From: Casuarina equisetifolia
Taxonomy: Eukaryota > Streptophyta > Magnoliopsida > Fagales > Casuarinaceae
DNA: 64,000 nt
Assembly: GCA_028551475.1 (NCBI GenBank)
Contig: CM052362.1
Span: 17,714,021-17,778,020 of the forward strand
Reading direction: 5' to 3'
Positions within the stretch are counted from its first letter, which is position 1. Each line of letters opens with the position of its first letter. Position numbers and translations under genes: made by a program. Shown in pieces: positions 45,942 to 60,130 of the stretch. Below the pieces are notes generated by a model that saw only the letters and a program-made list of their open reading frames with translations, searched no databases and was not told the origin of the DNA.

Positions 45942-48900
45942 AAAGTGGTTGCTGCAAGTGTGCTTAAATTTTGTTTAGACAAAGGCAGTGAGTTTTCTTT
46001 GGGTGTTTGCATTGTTTATACATAATAAGTTGTGGCGACATGATCTGATCACGCTACGAACCGCAAAGGTCTTTGATTGTTTGATACCAGTAATTATCTT
46101 TTTGTGAGAACTATGTTTGGATATGATTTTGAGAACTTCAACTTATAACGTTCATGGCACATGTTGATTAGATATTCAAGTCTCATTAAAAGAGCTAAAG
46201 TTTAACTCAAAAGTTAATTTGAAGATTAAAAATAATTCCCTTTCTCCTTTTTAGTGTGGGACTCATGGTGTCAAATATCTATGCATATCAAAAGGTTATC
46301 CTAATAGTAGAGATGTCATGTGAATAATGCATATTAGTTTAGTAAATTAGTTATTGTTTCTTTTTTAATTTTAGCTTATCATAAGGTGTATGTGTAATCA
46401 TAAGAGATGAATTTCATAAAGAGGTGAATTTATTCACTTATTGTTTTAAGATTTTAAGTTGATCATAAGTTTTTTTTTAATTTTTAACATAGTATTAAAA
46501 TTCAAATTCCTTTTACCACCTAACAAATATAGTAAACCAATGATTTACATGAAAGGTAGTAGAGTGGGATGGTCTAAGTTGAATCATTATAGTAAAGGGC
46601 ATATCAAATAAATGGTATGAAGTTATTGTCCCATATTTTTAAGGAGTTTATAGCCTTTACTTATAGACAAAGATCTAATTAAAAGTAGAGCAAGAAGATA
46701 TGTTAAGTCTCACATAGAAAATATAAAAGTTTGAGAAGTAATTTATAAATAAAATGACTTAGATTCTTAAGATGAATATGGACTTTTCTTTATGATTTTT
46801 TACATTAACAAACTCAAGAAGGATTCTCTCATCATATTCCTGTGCAAGTCAGCAGGTCGACGTTACTTTTATATGCGTTATAGAGGGATCATTCACTTGT
46901 TATAATCTATTGCACGTTGGATTAATTAGTTAGTGTCATGGAATGTGGACAAGAGTTTGATTCCATCTCAATTTTAACTTAATACGATCGTAAATATTTT
47001 ACTTCTGTATATTATTATATATTTTTTATAAAAATAAAAATCTATGTTACTAAAAAATTAGAAAAAGAAAATTTTGAATTAACAATAATATTACCAAAAG
47101 TGACCCAGAAAACATTCAGGAAGATGTAAAGAAGAAAATTGTTACAAAATACACATTATCTTATCAGTGGCTTACTTTTTCTTCAAATCATATTTACACT
47201 GCGTTAATGTATAAATTTAATACTTTCACATATTCACCATACAAAAAAAACTCTCTCAGCGTCACATCTATCAAAGAACAATAAAACAAAATAAAACAAG
47301 AATTGACGAGGAAAAGTGGTGGAAATCTTGTGCTCCATGACATACGAATAGCTAAGTTTATCCTTTCAATTCATAAGAACAGCTTAATCACTATTTAGCT
47401 TGATGGTAATCAGGCCACTTTCTTATGAAAACTTTGAAGCGGCTTAAGTGATCTCCACACGTAGTTGATGATCAAATATTTATAAAAAAAAGAAATCAGA
47501 GAAGACTAAACCTACATGAAATAAATATAATATTTCATTTAGTTAATTAATAAAAGAGGATTTATGGAACTCGCTTACGAATACTATGAACTTGATTAAC
47601 TTATCAAATATATTGGAAAAAAAATTACAGTTACACACTGAATTTTTTTTAAGTCATTGTCCATGCTCTTAAATTTTATTTTTTTTCATTTGAAGACATT
47701 TAAATTAGATGACATCGACAGAAATTTTTTTCAAACATTGCAATGATGTGAAAAAAAAAACATTTCACATTTATGTTGCTTCCTAGACAGTTAGTTAAAT
47801 TATAACAATCTCTTTCTCCATTTGAGCATAGTAAACTTCCCTAATATAGACTTTATTAGCTCTTCTAAAATTCAAGTACCTCGTTAAAAATTTTCATAAG
47901 CTAGTTAAAGGTCCTTCTAATTGACAGAGTTATTATGGTATAACTCATCATGGTCAGAGTATATTATCCATATTAAACTCGTTATTGCTATCTATTAACA
48001 AAGAATTTAAGGGAAATTTTTTTGTCATAAGACGAGGAATGGTCACTAAAATCACTAAGTTTACTCATTATAAATCACTAGCTTTCTTTTTGGACTTTTT
48101 TACGATTAGAAAATCTGTTTTGATATTACCCAAAGCCATAAGATAATGGCATTGAATGCCTTAGGCATTTTTTTGTCTTCATTGCTCTGAAGCCCTCCTC
48201 ACTTTCTTATCTATATCTATGTATTTAGCTATATATATATATATATACAGATATATCTTTAGTGCTCACCCTCGTTGTACTCTTGATCATTTCTAAAGAG
48301 CTTTTTATTTGTCTCAACTATCCTTTCTTGACCTAGAAAATTTCTTGAACTTTCTTATAAAAATTGTCATACCTTCATCATCCTTAAGATCATCATTCTA
48401 TCATTTACTTACCTCGCCTCGATTGTTTACAACCAAACAAACTTGTTATTCTTTAGTCGATATAAGTAGTTCTCCCATCCCAATAGAGTAAAGGTTTTCT
48501 CTATCGCTATAGCTCTAGGTCTAATCTTTAGATAAGGACTTTAAGACATTTATAACCATCCTCTTTTTAGGAATCTCGCTCCAAGACTTAAACTAGAGTT
48601 CAAATTTTCATTTGACTTATCTTTTTTTTTTGCCCCCCAGTAATCTCCAGTACCATTTTTTTATGCCTTTATTTGATTATTAATGCTTCTGGGCAAGATG
48701 AACTAGCATGCGTTTGGTTGACTTTGATAGAATGAAAAGAATGCAAATCATTTTTGTTTTTTTCTATGGCCAGGTGTTAATTTTTGTAGGGTGGGAATGA
48801 TTGTATTCAAACGCTTACGGCACGCAACTGGCGTTTGTTCTTTTGAGTTTCATATGATAAAACTAATAAAATCTCTTGCATGAATATATATATATATATG

Positions 48901-49269
48901 TACGAGTTCCAGTTTTAAATCCCTGATTCCAGTTGCATATGAGATAGAACCAGAGGAGGAATGCCGTGAAGAACATTTACTGGAGGTTTGTGTTTCAAAA
49001 GCAAATAGATATCTGGGACAAAGCCATTCAAATGAGACTAAACATAAACCTGCATGCAAAAAGATAGTAAGACAAGTCAATCCGAAACTCTCTTGGAGTT
49101 TTTTTATCACAAAAGTTGATTAGCTGTTCTCAATCAGCGATCAAAATGAATGAACTGGCCGCGGAAGAAGAGACCGCCAGCTTTCTATATAAGTAATCAA
49201 CGGGTGGTAGCTTATAACAGTGCTGGAGACGCAGAAAGAAAGAGAGATTCGCAGAAAAGAGTGCCAGCG
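45942..49269. other. spacer between peroxidases B2 and B3
   Basis: AT-rich DNA without a gene. The first part is the B2 3' flank. Parts of 46100-49120 align with 60300-63110, where the flanking B gene is broken or absent, and 47510-47895 aligns with the B1 flank. Short (AT)n runs are at 48231-48247 and about 48886-48900. The last few hundred bases are promoter of B3. Confidence 0.55.
49186..49192 (+). promoter_or_regulatory. TATA box of peroxidase B3
   Basis: TATATAA, 84 bp upstream of the chosen ATG. The downstream bases (gtaatcaa) differ from the GGATGC block of the other genes. Confidence 0.7.
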
Positions 49270-50882
<1,613 letters not shown>

Positions 50883-51560
50883 AAAGGAGTTGCTTCGAGT
50901 GTGCTTAAATTTTGTTTAAACAAGGCAGAGAGTTTTATTTGGGTGTATGTGATTCTGTGTGTTCATAGTAAGTTGTAAGAACATTTGATTGATCCCGCCA
51001 CCGAACACCCAGGTCTTTGATTGTTCGAAACCAGTTATCAATCTTCTTGTGAGAATTATGTTTGGATGTGATTTTCGGAACTTCAAGTTATTAACTTGAG
51101 GTTTATTCATCTGTTGTTGGTTTGATGGTCGCATGTGTACGTTAATTTCCTCTATTAAAGTCGTTCTCCAAGGTAATAAAAAGGCTGGTGCAGAACAAAG
51201 CAAGAAACTCAAATCTCTTTCTAGAAGCCTGAGAAATCAAGACAAAAACTGATGGATGTCGATAAGAGGCACTCAAGCATTGCTTAGGAAAAAGGCCAAG
51301 TTCTATAAGCATTTTTCTAAGCAACATTATCTGGATTGCTACAAGCCCAAGTTACCTCTTCTTTAAAAGGAGAGTGGTTATTTAAGTTTATAAAATACAG
51401 AACAAGTTCCCTCTTTATTGGTGTTGGACTTTTTCAATCCAACATTTCCCCACATAATAGTCTAAGTCCACGTCTTCTCCAAAAAGACCTTTTGAGAAAA
51501 GATACATCTTCCCTTCCAACATCTTTCTAGGTCCAAATTTGTAAATCCTTTGCTTCCTTT

Positions 51561-51702
51561 CCCTGAACGTAGCAATTACTTCATGTCGTGGTTTCTTATA
51601 GCCATCACTTTGCACTGCAAATCGATCTCCACATACCTCGCCTCGATGAGGCACTATACGACCATCGCTCTCACCAAAGTCATCCCACACATTACCTTCA
51701 AG
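51561..51702 (-). pseudogene. LNK1: LNK1-like clock protein, N-terminal exon fragment
   Basis: Behind a splice acceptor (..atgttgcag), the minus strand encodes LEGNVWDDFGESDGRIVPHR, then GEVCGDRFAVQ and KKPRHEVIA. This is the N-terminal signature of plant LNK1/LNK2 (night light-inducible and clock-regulated) proteins, which act with REVEILLE factors as transcriptional co-activators of evening genes. After HEVIA the frame stays open but leaves the family. No first exon or following exons are found nearby, and it lies downstream of the C-terminal fragment, so it is a remnant. Confidence 0.75.
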
Positions 51703-52879
51703 CTGCAACATTATGACCACAATTTTAGCCACATACTAGACATGATTCAAGGACTAGGAGATTTCCGTCATAATAGGAACCACGAAGACATTCATTATCA
51801 CATTAGGTAGGCCATTAAGGTAGAACTCAAAACCATAATTGAGCTAACACCAGAAATTCATACAAAAAGCAAATAAAACATTGTATTAATAGGCCCACAA
51901 GTAACGACCCAGTCTTACACATATTTCTGCTTCCATTGTATTGATCAATGCCCCCAAGAATTTCACTAAATCATTATTGTTAGACTAAATCACATTGCTT
52001 GTCGTTGAGAAGAAGCCTAAGCAACTCGTGTGGTGAACTGGGCTAGAAGACCATTTATAGCATGTCAAAGGAACACAGAACTCATGGATAGATGCCAAGA
52101 CAAAATGGAGGGAATAAAAAAAAAAAAGTTTCTTTGTATTCCCGAAGCAAATTTTTCTACTTTTTTTTAAAAGACTGGATCACAAAGAAACCACAGTCAA
52201 GAGCTGAAAAAGCTCATATTGCATCCACAAGCAGGATACAGCTAGGCTGAGATAGCAGAGCACCTAGACGTAGATCCCCATTACAGCTTGGACATGTCTG
52301 TGTATTCCTACTAGCTACTTATTGAATTTCCAGCACAAGATAGACAATCAAACAACAATCTAAACTATCCTTTTACTTAGTTGGGTGAGTTAGACAGGTT
52401 ACTTTGTGCAAAAAAATCTGCAGGTTTCAGTTGTTACGTACGAAATATGTTTGCTCTAGAACAAAGATGATGGGTCTCTAAGAACAAATGTTTAGAGTAT
52501 TAGTATGCTTGCACTATCTACCTCTCTGTTCTTGTAAAATTACTGTAGGTGAAATTTCTTTCTCTTGGGCTATCCACATGAAACACTATTTATCCAACTA
52601 CAGTGTACAGATTGGGTAGGTTAATGCAGCACATTTCTATTTTCTTCCAGAAATAAACAACTTCTAAATGTAAACTTGTTTTCATGTCTTTGCCTCCTTG
52701 TTATGCTTGGCAACTGCCTTCCTATGCCACGGATACATAAGCTTTAGGCTTTCCATGGATCACTTTACTAAGGTAGAATCTTATTGGGGGAAAAAAAAAA
52801 AACCCATCAGCCGTACTTCTTCTACTCATACAACCACAACAGAAAGGGAAAACCAGTCAACATTCATCACCAAGCTTAC

Positions 52880-53063
52880 AAAAAGGAATCTGAGAGGAAG
52901 CAGCAATTGCATACTTGATTGTTTCTTGAACCATCAGGGCACTACTTGTGTCTCTGGCATCTCCACTGCCACTGACAAGATTTGCACAATTATGCCTTTG
53001 TTCCGCACTTCTAGCCAAACGGTATAGACAATCCCTTATACAAAGTTTTGTCCTGATATCCAA
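52880..53063 (-). pseudogene. LNK-like clock protein, C-terminal motif exon fragment
   Basis: After a splice acceptor (gaattcag) the minus strand reads LDIRTKLCIRDCLYRLARSA, EQRHNCANL, then a Ser/Gly-rich stretch. That is the conserved C-terminal motif of LNK1/LNK2. A possible donor (gtaagc) ends it at 52880, but the expected final exon (family pattern DIETDTNPIDRSIAHLLFH) is not seen in the next 1.3 kb. Because the N-terminal fragment is on the same strand but 1.2 kb further downstream, the two cannot belong to one normally ordered gene. Confidence 0.78.
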
Positions 53064-53494
53064 CTGAATTCAAGCAACTTCAGCTCAGTTAATTTGTATA
53101 TTGGATACTTTTAACAAAAATTCATAAGCAGCACAATAGTAGTTTATATGCAATGCAATTCAACTACAATGAAATTGTCAACCATCACATGCCCGAAAAT
53201 ACTTTGAACCAAAGACCCAAATACTATAGAATTATCAACTAAGATGAAGTTCATCCATTACCCTAAGCAAACAATGAAATTTATACCACCATCTCAATAC
53301 ATAACAAACAACCCGTACTAAGCACAAACTTCAAATTCAATAACTCGAAACGTCAAATTAGGGCAAAACCAGATGACACCGTAATCAAAGGCATGAATAG
53401 CAAACAAATTTTGCAAACAGGCTCTGTTTGGACACCGAGAAAACCCAAGAACTTCTTTTTCCAACATCTCAGACTTTTCAAGAAACTCACCCAA

Positions 53495-53803
53495 CTAATC
53501 GAAATTTTGAATCTTCAAGGCGGTGTGGCAGCGACACTTCCGGCGAACGATGGGGGTGGGAGGCGGTGATGGAGATGAAAAACTGGCGGACGTGGAATCT
53601 GGAGCGAGCGTGTCCAGATGAAGCCGCTTCCTCCCCCCGGTCGGCGCCGGAGTCCTCTCGCCGACATTCGCAACAATGCTTCCTGGGAGGTATTCTGGAA
53701 AGTAGGAACGACACTTCCGGCGGATGATAGGGGTAGGAGGCAGTGTCGGAGACGAGAAACTGGCTTCCAGATTCCTCTCCGCTGTCGGCGCTGGCGTATC
53801 CAT
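53495..53803 (-). CDS. hypothetical 102-residue protein with an internal repeat
   Basis: Minus-strand single-exon frame starting MDTPAPTAERNLEASF. It lies in a G+C-rich patch that stands out from its surroundings, as plant first exons often do. Upstream (53.82-54.0 kb) are a pyrimidine-rich leader and a GGCCCA-type promoter motif. The protein repeats one motif twice: SFSSP-PPTPI-RRKCR at about residues 15-32 and 73-91. A splice donor-like gtgagt lies just past the stop codon, so the real transcript might use another frame and continue. I do not recognise the family, and it may be a broken first exon, perhaps linked with the LNK fragment behind it. Confidence 0.38.
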   Translation of the reverse strand: MDTPAPTAERNLEASFSSPTLPPTPIIRRKCRSYFPEYLPGSIVANVGERTPAPTGGRKRLHLDTLAPDSTSASFSSPSPPPTPIVRRKCRCHTALKIQNFD

Positions 53804-54328
53804 CTCAACTAGCCGTTGGTGTTTGCTTGAACACAGAAACTTTCAGTCGCTTTCGTCTCCTTTCTGTTGAGAGGAAAATCTCAAAGAGAGAAGTGTTGTT
53901 TTGAAACACAGTAAGGCCCAGCAGGGGTATTTATGTACATGTAAATATTCAGACCGTCCTGCCCTTGTCCGGTTCGTCAAATTACCGGCGCCTTTACGAC
54001 GCCGCTTTGCTAATACGAACAAATGCAATTTATAATTATTACAACGAATAGGAAAAAGTAGGTTCCTTATTTTTCCATTTGGAGGTTCCTTTGGCACCTT
54101 CAGGGGTCTTACATTCAGCTCACGTTTGCTCTTTAGTTGGTAGGGACTTTTCATTGAGTATCATTAGTGTAATGGTGTCAAAACTATTAAATGAACATTA
54201 ATGCAATCGAAATTCTAGATAAAATATGAAATTCTTATCAACTTTGGGGCTTATTACTGTAATTGCTCCCACAATAAAATCTTGTCCAGCACAATTTATT
54301 GTTGGCTGTAGAGGCATTTGAGCTGCAT

Positions 54329-54441
54329 ATGGAAGAGCTGCGTGCAAAACAGGAGGAAATTGCAAAGCGATATAGGGACATTAAACTCCTAGAAGCTATT
54401 ATTCAAACGCTTGGTGGAAAAAGAACCACGCTTCACAAATG
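54329..54441 (+). CDS. coiled-coil exon fragment of an unknown plant protein
   Basis: Plus-strand frame with MEELRAKQEEIAKRYRDIKL, LEAIIQTLGGK, ending at a GTAAGG donor after LHKW. The frame is also open upstream (LAVEAFELH), so the exon may begin earlier. The regular spacing of Leu, Ile and charged residues predicts a coiled coil. The rest of the gene is not found. It may be the remnant of a gene or the first exon of one I could not extend. Confidence 0.4.
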
Positions 54442-54499
54442 GGTAAGGGCTGCTTTTGTGAGTGTAGATCATGCAACTTGGGCCTGTTCGGGGTCATGC

Positions 54500-57400
54500 A
54501 TAATGTAAGGTTTGTTTGTAGAGCTTTTAACCTGTTAAATGCTTTGCCAAGAGGTTGTTATTAAAAAGCTCTTTTTCTGTTTGATAACTAATTATTTGTA
54601 ATGTTTTGAGGTTATTACACTTGGTTTACAAAATCAAGAGAGTATGTTTTGAAACAAGAAAATTCAAAATGTTTAATTTATAATTAGCTAAATTTACTAC
54701 AAAAGGTTGAATTATGTAATTGATATCCAATATTTTGTCTATTTTTTCTTTTCTTTTCTCGAATGCAATACAATCACATATTGGATCAAGAGGTTTTTTC
54801 TCATTTTGAAGAGTTCTTGCAATGAAGGCATTCAGATAAATTGAAAATAAATGCACAAACTCCTAGTAAATGCATAGATAATCAGAACATTAATCTAACC
54901 AATATACTAAAGAATCTCTTGGAGGATGGAGCTCAAGCTCCCTCTCTAGGCTATTATCTCTTAACAATGGATACACCTTTACAACATTGGCCAAACTTAG
55001 AATATCAAATTAGAATAAAAACATAAGATTTATTTCAAAGATCAATCCAATAGAAGTAGTCAAGTTCACTTATATGATAAGGAATTTTACTCTCCTTTCC
55101 AATGTACATGGAAGTTTTTTGACCCTTCCATGTGGGAAGTGACATTCTCCCCAATCTAAATTCATATTACCCTAATATGGGCCATTTTGCATGATTAGGC
55201 CCTTTGGTCTACCTAAACAAGAGGTGCTTGCACAAACGTAACTAGTCGAGTTGTGGACTAATTCTAATGTCACTTATTTTCCTTAAGTTTCATCCCAAAA
55301 AGTAGTCTAGTAAAAGTAGTTAAGCTTTTTCATATAACTAAGAACTCTTACTTTCCTTCCAAACATAAGAAAAAATCCTTCAACACCCACACCAAATACG
55401 ATGTTTGTTTGTTTTGAAACTTCCTACATTTTGGTACTTATAAAATTCAATAAAAAAAATCTGATATTAAAAAAGACAGTACCCACAAATTCTTTTCTTT
55501 ATTCTCTCTATAAAGGAAAGTACAAAGGGTTTGACTTTAACAAGTAGATTTATGAAAAGCTTTTTTTATTCTACTTCTTTATGCTATTAAGAAAAGCCTT
55601 AACAAGTATTTGTTAATATACATGTGGAGCTTATGGTTTGAGAACAAAGAAGTTTTAGGTTCAACAACTCCTAAACCCCTCACACCCTCTTTGCTAAATT
55701 GAAAAAATAAAAACTAAAAAAGTATTCCACCTACATGTTGCCAAAAGTGAAGCTCATTTTCATGTGTAAGGCTCTATTATAATTGGTTCAATTAAAAGAA
55801 CTTAATCATTACGTTAAAAGTCTTAAAACTTAAAAGTTAAGTTTCATTTCACTTAAACTAAAACCATTGCTTGAATTTCCATAAGCCTTAACCCTATTAT
55901 GGTCCTTGAATCATAACAAATCATTACATTCTACATTCAATATTCACGATGAGTAATTTAATGGCAACTTTTACTTCAGACCAAGAAACCCTTTCCACTT
56001 TGATGGCTCATACTTTGGCATTGGAAATCCTTATAGGATTTCTGTTGGAGATTGTCCCACATCAATTTTCCATGGCCGTGTTATGACTTTATTAGTAGTG
56101 GTACATACTTAAACCAATACCAATACTTGGATCTGTAAGTCCAAACACCTGTCGCAGTCCATAGCAATGCATTCAATTGTTCTTCCTTTCAACAACTTTA
56201 GGTTTATTGGGTCCCAAATCAGTTCCCCCCTATAATGCAAGGGTTATCCCAATAGCGCATCATGTGCTAATTCTAACTTGTTTTTTCCAAAAGGTTAAAA
56301 AAAAAAAAAGGGAAACCACCTTCATGTAAATAAAATAAAGAACTTCTTATTTAGACTACCAAAAAAAAACCTATGTTTTATCAAAATATTAAAATTCTAG
56401 GGAAAAGAAATTATAAATGATTTAATTGGATAATGTGGAGAGAAAGAAAGATGCTAGTGAGACAATCTGAAATTGTGGTTTTGTTTTATTATCTTCTATG
56501 TGTATCAATATAACTTTTACATAAATAACGTATATCGATTTTCTTGTATTGTACACACATAGAAGTATATCATATTATAAATAAAATATTTGTGACATGG
56601 ACTTGGGCTTCAAAAAACAAATCTAATACACTTAACTTTGACAATAATAATAATGTTATTTACTTCCAAGAGCCTTTGTCAGAAGATAAAGTTTCTCTGG
56701 ACATAAGTAGTAAGTTCCAATTAATACATTATGTATCTTTTTCTCCTCACATAACAATTTGTCTTGATACATTAGGTTGTTGTAAGAATGAATTCTTTTT
56801 AGAATTAAGAAGATATGCATGCCTAAAACATCAACACTTATGCTATTTCAAGTAAATGGTAATGTTTTTGTTTTACTACTTATTTTGTTGAGAATTATAA
56901 GCATATGACTCTCATGTAAAATTCTATAGGAAGCTAGAGATTTTTTACACACAAAGTGGTTGAATTCAACTTCATTATTAGAATTAAAATATTTGGGTTT
57001 AACTTTGTACTGGTTTGGGCCATGTGTATTAATGCACAAACTAATGACAAATGCTTGACTTTAAAACTTCATAAGAAATGTTAAGTGCCATATAAATAGT
57101 CATCAACAATTGTAAAAAAGTAGCAAGAATCTTCTTGATTTACGATATGATAAGATTCCTAAATATACATGTGAAGTAATGCTAAAGGTTGCATGGATAT
57201 GGTGAGCCTACATAAAATGGGTTTGCTTCACTAATGGACATATAATGCATATATGTGTGTTGAGCACGTGTATTCTTCTATCATGTGCGAAATACTTAAA
57301 ATATTTGTACCAAGTTTATAACTAACATTAATAATACTATTCCAAAATGTTTATATAAAATTGAATTAAAAGTTTATGAAAATTTCAACATTGTTGTTAA

Positions 57401-58450
57401 AACATCAATAGGGATGTCTAGAAAAAGATATAACCCATCAACAACCTTATTGAAGTTGACTAAGTCCTAAAAAATATAGAAGTTTATTGACTCATTACAT
57501 GAGTTTATATAATGTGAGCTGATATCAATGATACATAAACTGATATTTCCTACCATAGCAAAGTAATGTGATTATGTTGGTCTATTTTAATTGTACACAT
57601 GTTGTACACATATTTTCCTTATTGCATATATAGTACTGGCTCGTGTAGGCCTTTTGTCCATCTTATAAATTTTGATGAGTAAGGCTATTTGTATGGACAC
57701 TTTACTAATTGGCTAAGTCCCCCATTTAGCTCTCCATTTGTATACACCATACATTGTTGCAAGAAATTTAGAGACAACGGTGTTGATTACTTTTACTGCA
57801 TTTAGCTATGAGAAAATGCCCTTTTGGACATTTTCACCACATTACCCACTATGCCCCTTTCTCTGGTAAAGCACTAAGCACATTTATTCACAAAAGACAT
57901 GATGCACACATATAAAAATAATTGTAACTGTTCACTGCGGGTAAAAGATAGAGAACTTCTATGTAGTCACTATTTTGTCACTTTCTTCCTTTATTTTTTA
58001 CATGGGATTTTCAAATGTCTCATCAAGCTAGTATTTGGAGAATAAAGAATAAGACTTAGTTGGAATTTGCAGCTCAAGAAACAACAAATAATGGTATGTT
58101 TTCAAACCTATTTTGCATACTTTATGAAACTTATTTTGTTTTCTCTATGATTGGTGCTTTAATCCAATAAAAAAGGCTCTTTTGATGCCATATTTTCTAA
58201 CAAAGTCAAGATAAAATTAAATGTTACAGTTGTTATCACAAGTGAATTTATTAAAATGTGTTACTTATTATATGTATTTGCTTGTATAAGTGGATCCTCT
58301 ATGCACAATGGATGCTTGGTCACGGCTGTTAGTAGTAGCTAGTAAAGGGGTGGAAAGGTGAACGAAGGTGGTAGCTCACAAGGACCACAAGCATTGGTGG
58401 GTTTTGAGTCACCCCATAAACCTTCTCCCAACTTGAACCCCCCTCCCCTC
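54500..58450. other. gene-poor AT-rich region
   Basis: No coding frame with recognisable similarity. An imperfect direct repeat is visible (about 55040-55110 and 55305-55370: agtagt.aagtt..ttcatata.aaggaa..ttactttccttcc). A TGTTGGAGATTGTCCCACATC sequence at about 56044 resembles the left end of plant LTRs, but I found no partner. The plus-strand frame 56544-56855 has no domain that I know. Confidence 0.4.
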
Positions 58451-58454
58451 AAAA

Positions 58455-60037
58455 GAAAATGTTAGAGACTGTTCCACATCAGTCCCATATCGCTAAGTGA
58501 AGCCTTTAGCCACAAGGCAAGTTTTATATCTTTTAATAGATCCATCCGCATGATACTTCACTTTGTAAACTCATTTACATCCGATGAGCTTATGACTTGG
58601 GAGAAAATCTATAAGTTTCCATGTGTGATTGGCCTCAAGTGCATATAGTTCACTAGCCATAACATATACCCACCTGGAATTATGAACTACCTCATGATAG
58701 TAGAGTAGTTCTCAAATGGAAGAAATGAAGGCAATAAAGGCTCAATGTGTAAGAGATAAATTGTCAAGGGTCATAAATTATGAGATAGAATATGGTATGT
58801 TTTGAGGGCCCACTGATCGAGTACCATCAAAGGTAAAAGCTATATGATTGTAATGATAATCTTGAGTCCAGATGGGAGGTTTAGACGCGCATTGGGAACA
58901 TCTGGCCATACAGGAAGTGATGACGAGCACCACCACTGGTGATGGATCTATAATAGGTGAATCCATATGCTTAATAACAAATAAGGGAGAAGAAAGTGGA
59001 TGCTCATGTGGTAAGGAAGAAGGTGGTTGGATAAGGACAGCAGATGAGGGAGAAATGTCAAGAATGATAGGTGTAGATGATGACAAAAGAGAAGGATGTT
59101 GTTCATCTCAGGTAGGGACGAATGGTACCTAGTAGGAATCAGGATCCAAAGGAACAAAGGACGGATCCTTACTAAGTGGGGGAACATTATGAGATGATTG
59201 TAACAAAGTAAAGGGAAAAAATTACTCATGGAATACAACATCTCGAACAATAGAAAATGTGTGTATGGCAAGGTTAAGGACATAATAACCTTTTGTGATG
59301 AAAGATATCCCATAAAAACACATGGTCAAGCATGCGATGCAAATTTATCCCCACATGGTATAACTGTGACATAACATAAACACCCAAAGATCCTAAGATG
59401 TGAGATACATGGACGTTTACCAAAAAGAATGTCAAAAGGTGTTTTCTCATCTAAGACCAGTGTAAGAAGATGATTAATAATGTGGGTTGCAGTTAAGACA
59501 CACTCTCCCTAATAACAATAAGGAATGTTAGCTTAAAAACATAAGGCTCGTGCCACATTGAGGATATGACAATATTTTCGTTCAACTACACCATTCTATT
59601 GTGGGATATGAGTACAAGAACTCTCATAATGAACCTTATGGTGTTAAAGGAAAGACATACGCTCACAACTAAAGAATTCATATCCATTATCTGAGCGCAA
59701 CCTACAAAGACAACTGTGAAATTGGGTTTCTATCATAGAAAAAAAAAAGAATGCAAGAAATGCAAGGCCTGACTTTTGTACCTTATGAGATACACCCAAG
59801 TTCTACGTGAGAAATCATCAACAATGGTTAGAAAGTAATGTGAGCCATCATGATTAGGGTTTCATTATGGACCCCATATGTCAACATGTATCAATTCAAA
59901 GATAAAATTGGTAACAGAAGCATAAGACGAAAATAGGAGATGAGTTTGCTTAGCTAAGGGACAAACTGGACAAAAAACTTCAAGAGATGTATAACAAAAA
60001 AAGTGGCCAAAATGAAAATGCCATAACATCTGTTTAT
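58455..60037 (-). mobile_element. Copia (Ty1) retrotransposon remnant
   Basis: Minus-strand translation with many stops and frameshifts follows a Copia polyprotein in order. From 60037 down: GAG-pre-integrase (HFHFGHFF..CPVCPLAKQTHLLF), integrase (FELIHVDIWG; LRSDNGYEFF; IPQWNGVVERK; HLRIFGCLCYV), the MGYLSSQK linker at about 59300, then the start of the reverse transcriptase (LIGCK-stop-VYKVKYHADGSIKRYK..LVAKG) to about 58455. The catalytic half of the reverse transcriptase, RNase H and both LTRs are missing. In the K-stop-V segment a Trp codon has become TGA. The right end stops at the peroxidase tail. Confidence 0.9.
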
Positions 60038-60040
60038 TAA

Positions 60041-60130
60041 GGCAAGGCTATGAGGAAGATGGGATGGGTTCAGTTGCTTACTAGAACTTAGGGATAGATA
60101 AGGAGGAATTGTAGTGCCGTGAATCCTTGA
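60041..60130 (+). pseudogene. B-type peroxidase exon-4 tail (B4 pseudogene)
   Basis: The last 30 codons of a B-type peroxidase, closest to B3, reading GKAMRKMGWVQLLTRT, then stop, G, stop, and IRRNCSAVNP followed by the normal TGA. Two premature stops replace the Glu and Gln codons of GTEGQIR. The upstream 295 codons are missing; the fragment abuts the Copia remnant. The 3' flank continues as in B3. Confidence 0.92.

Noticed and set aside
53843..54154. A 103-codon minus-strand frame upstream of the GC-rich frame
   Set aside because: Composition is not protein-like and it overlaps the presumed promoter and leader of the 102-residue frame.
58440..58510. tgttagagactgttccacatcagtcc looked like the left end of an LTR
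   Set aside because: On the minus strand the same bases continue the Copia reverse transcriptase (RYGTDVEQS, after LVAKG), so it is coding remnant.
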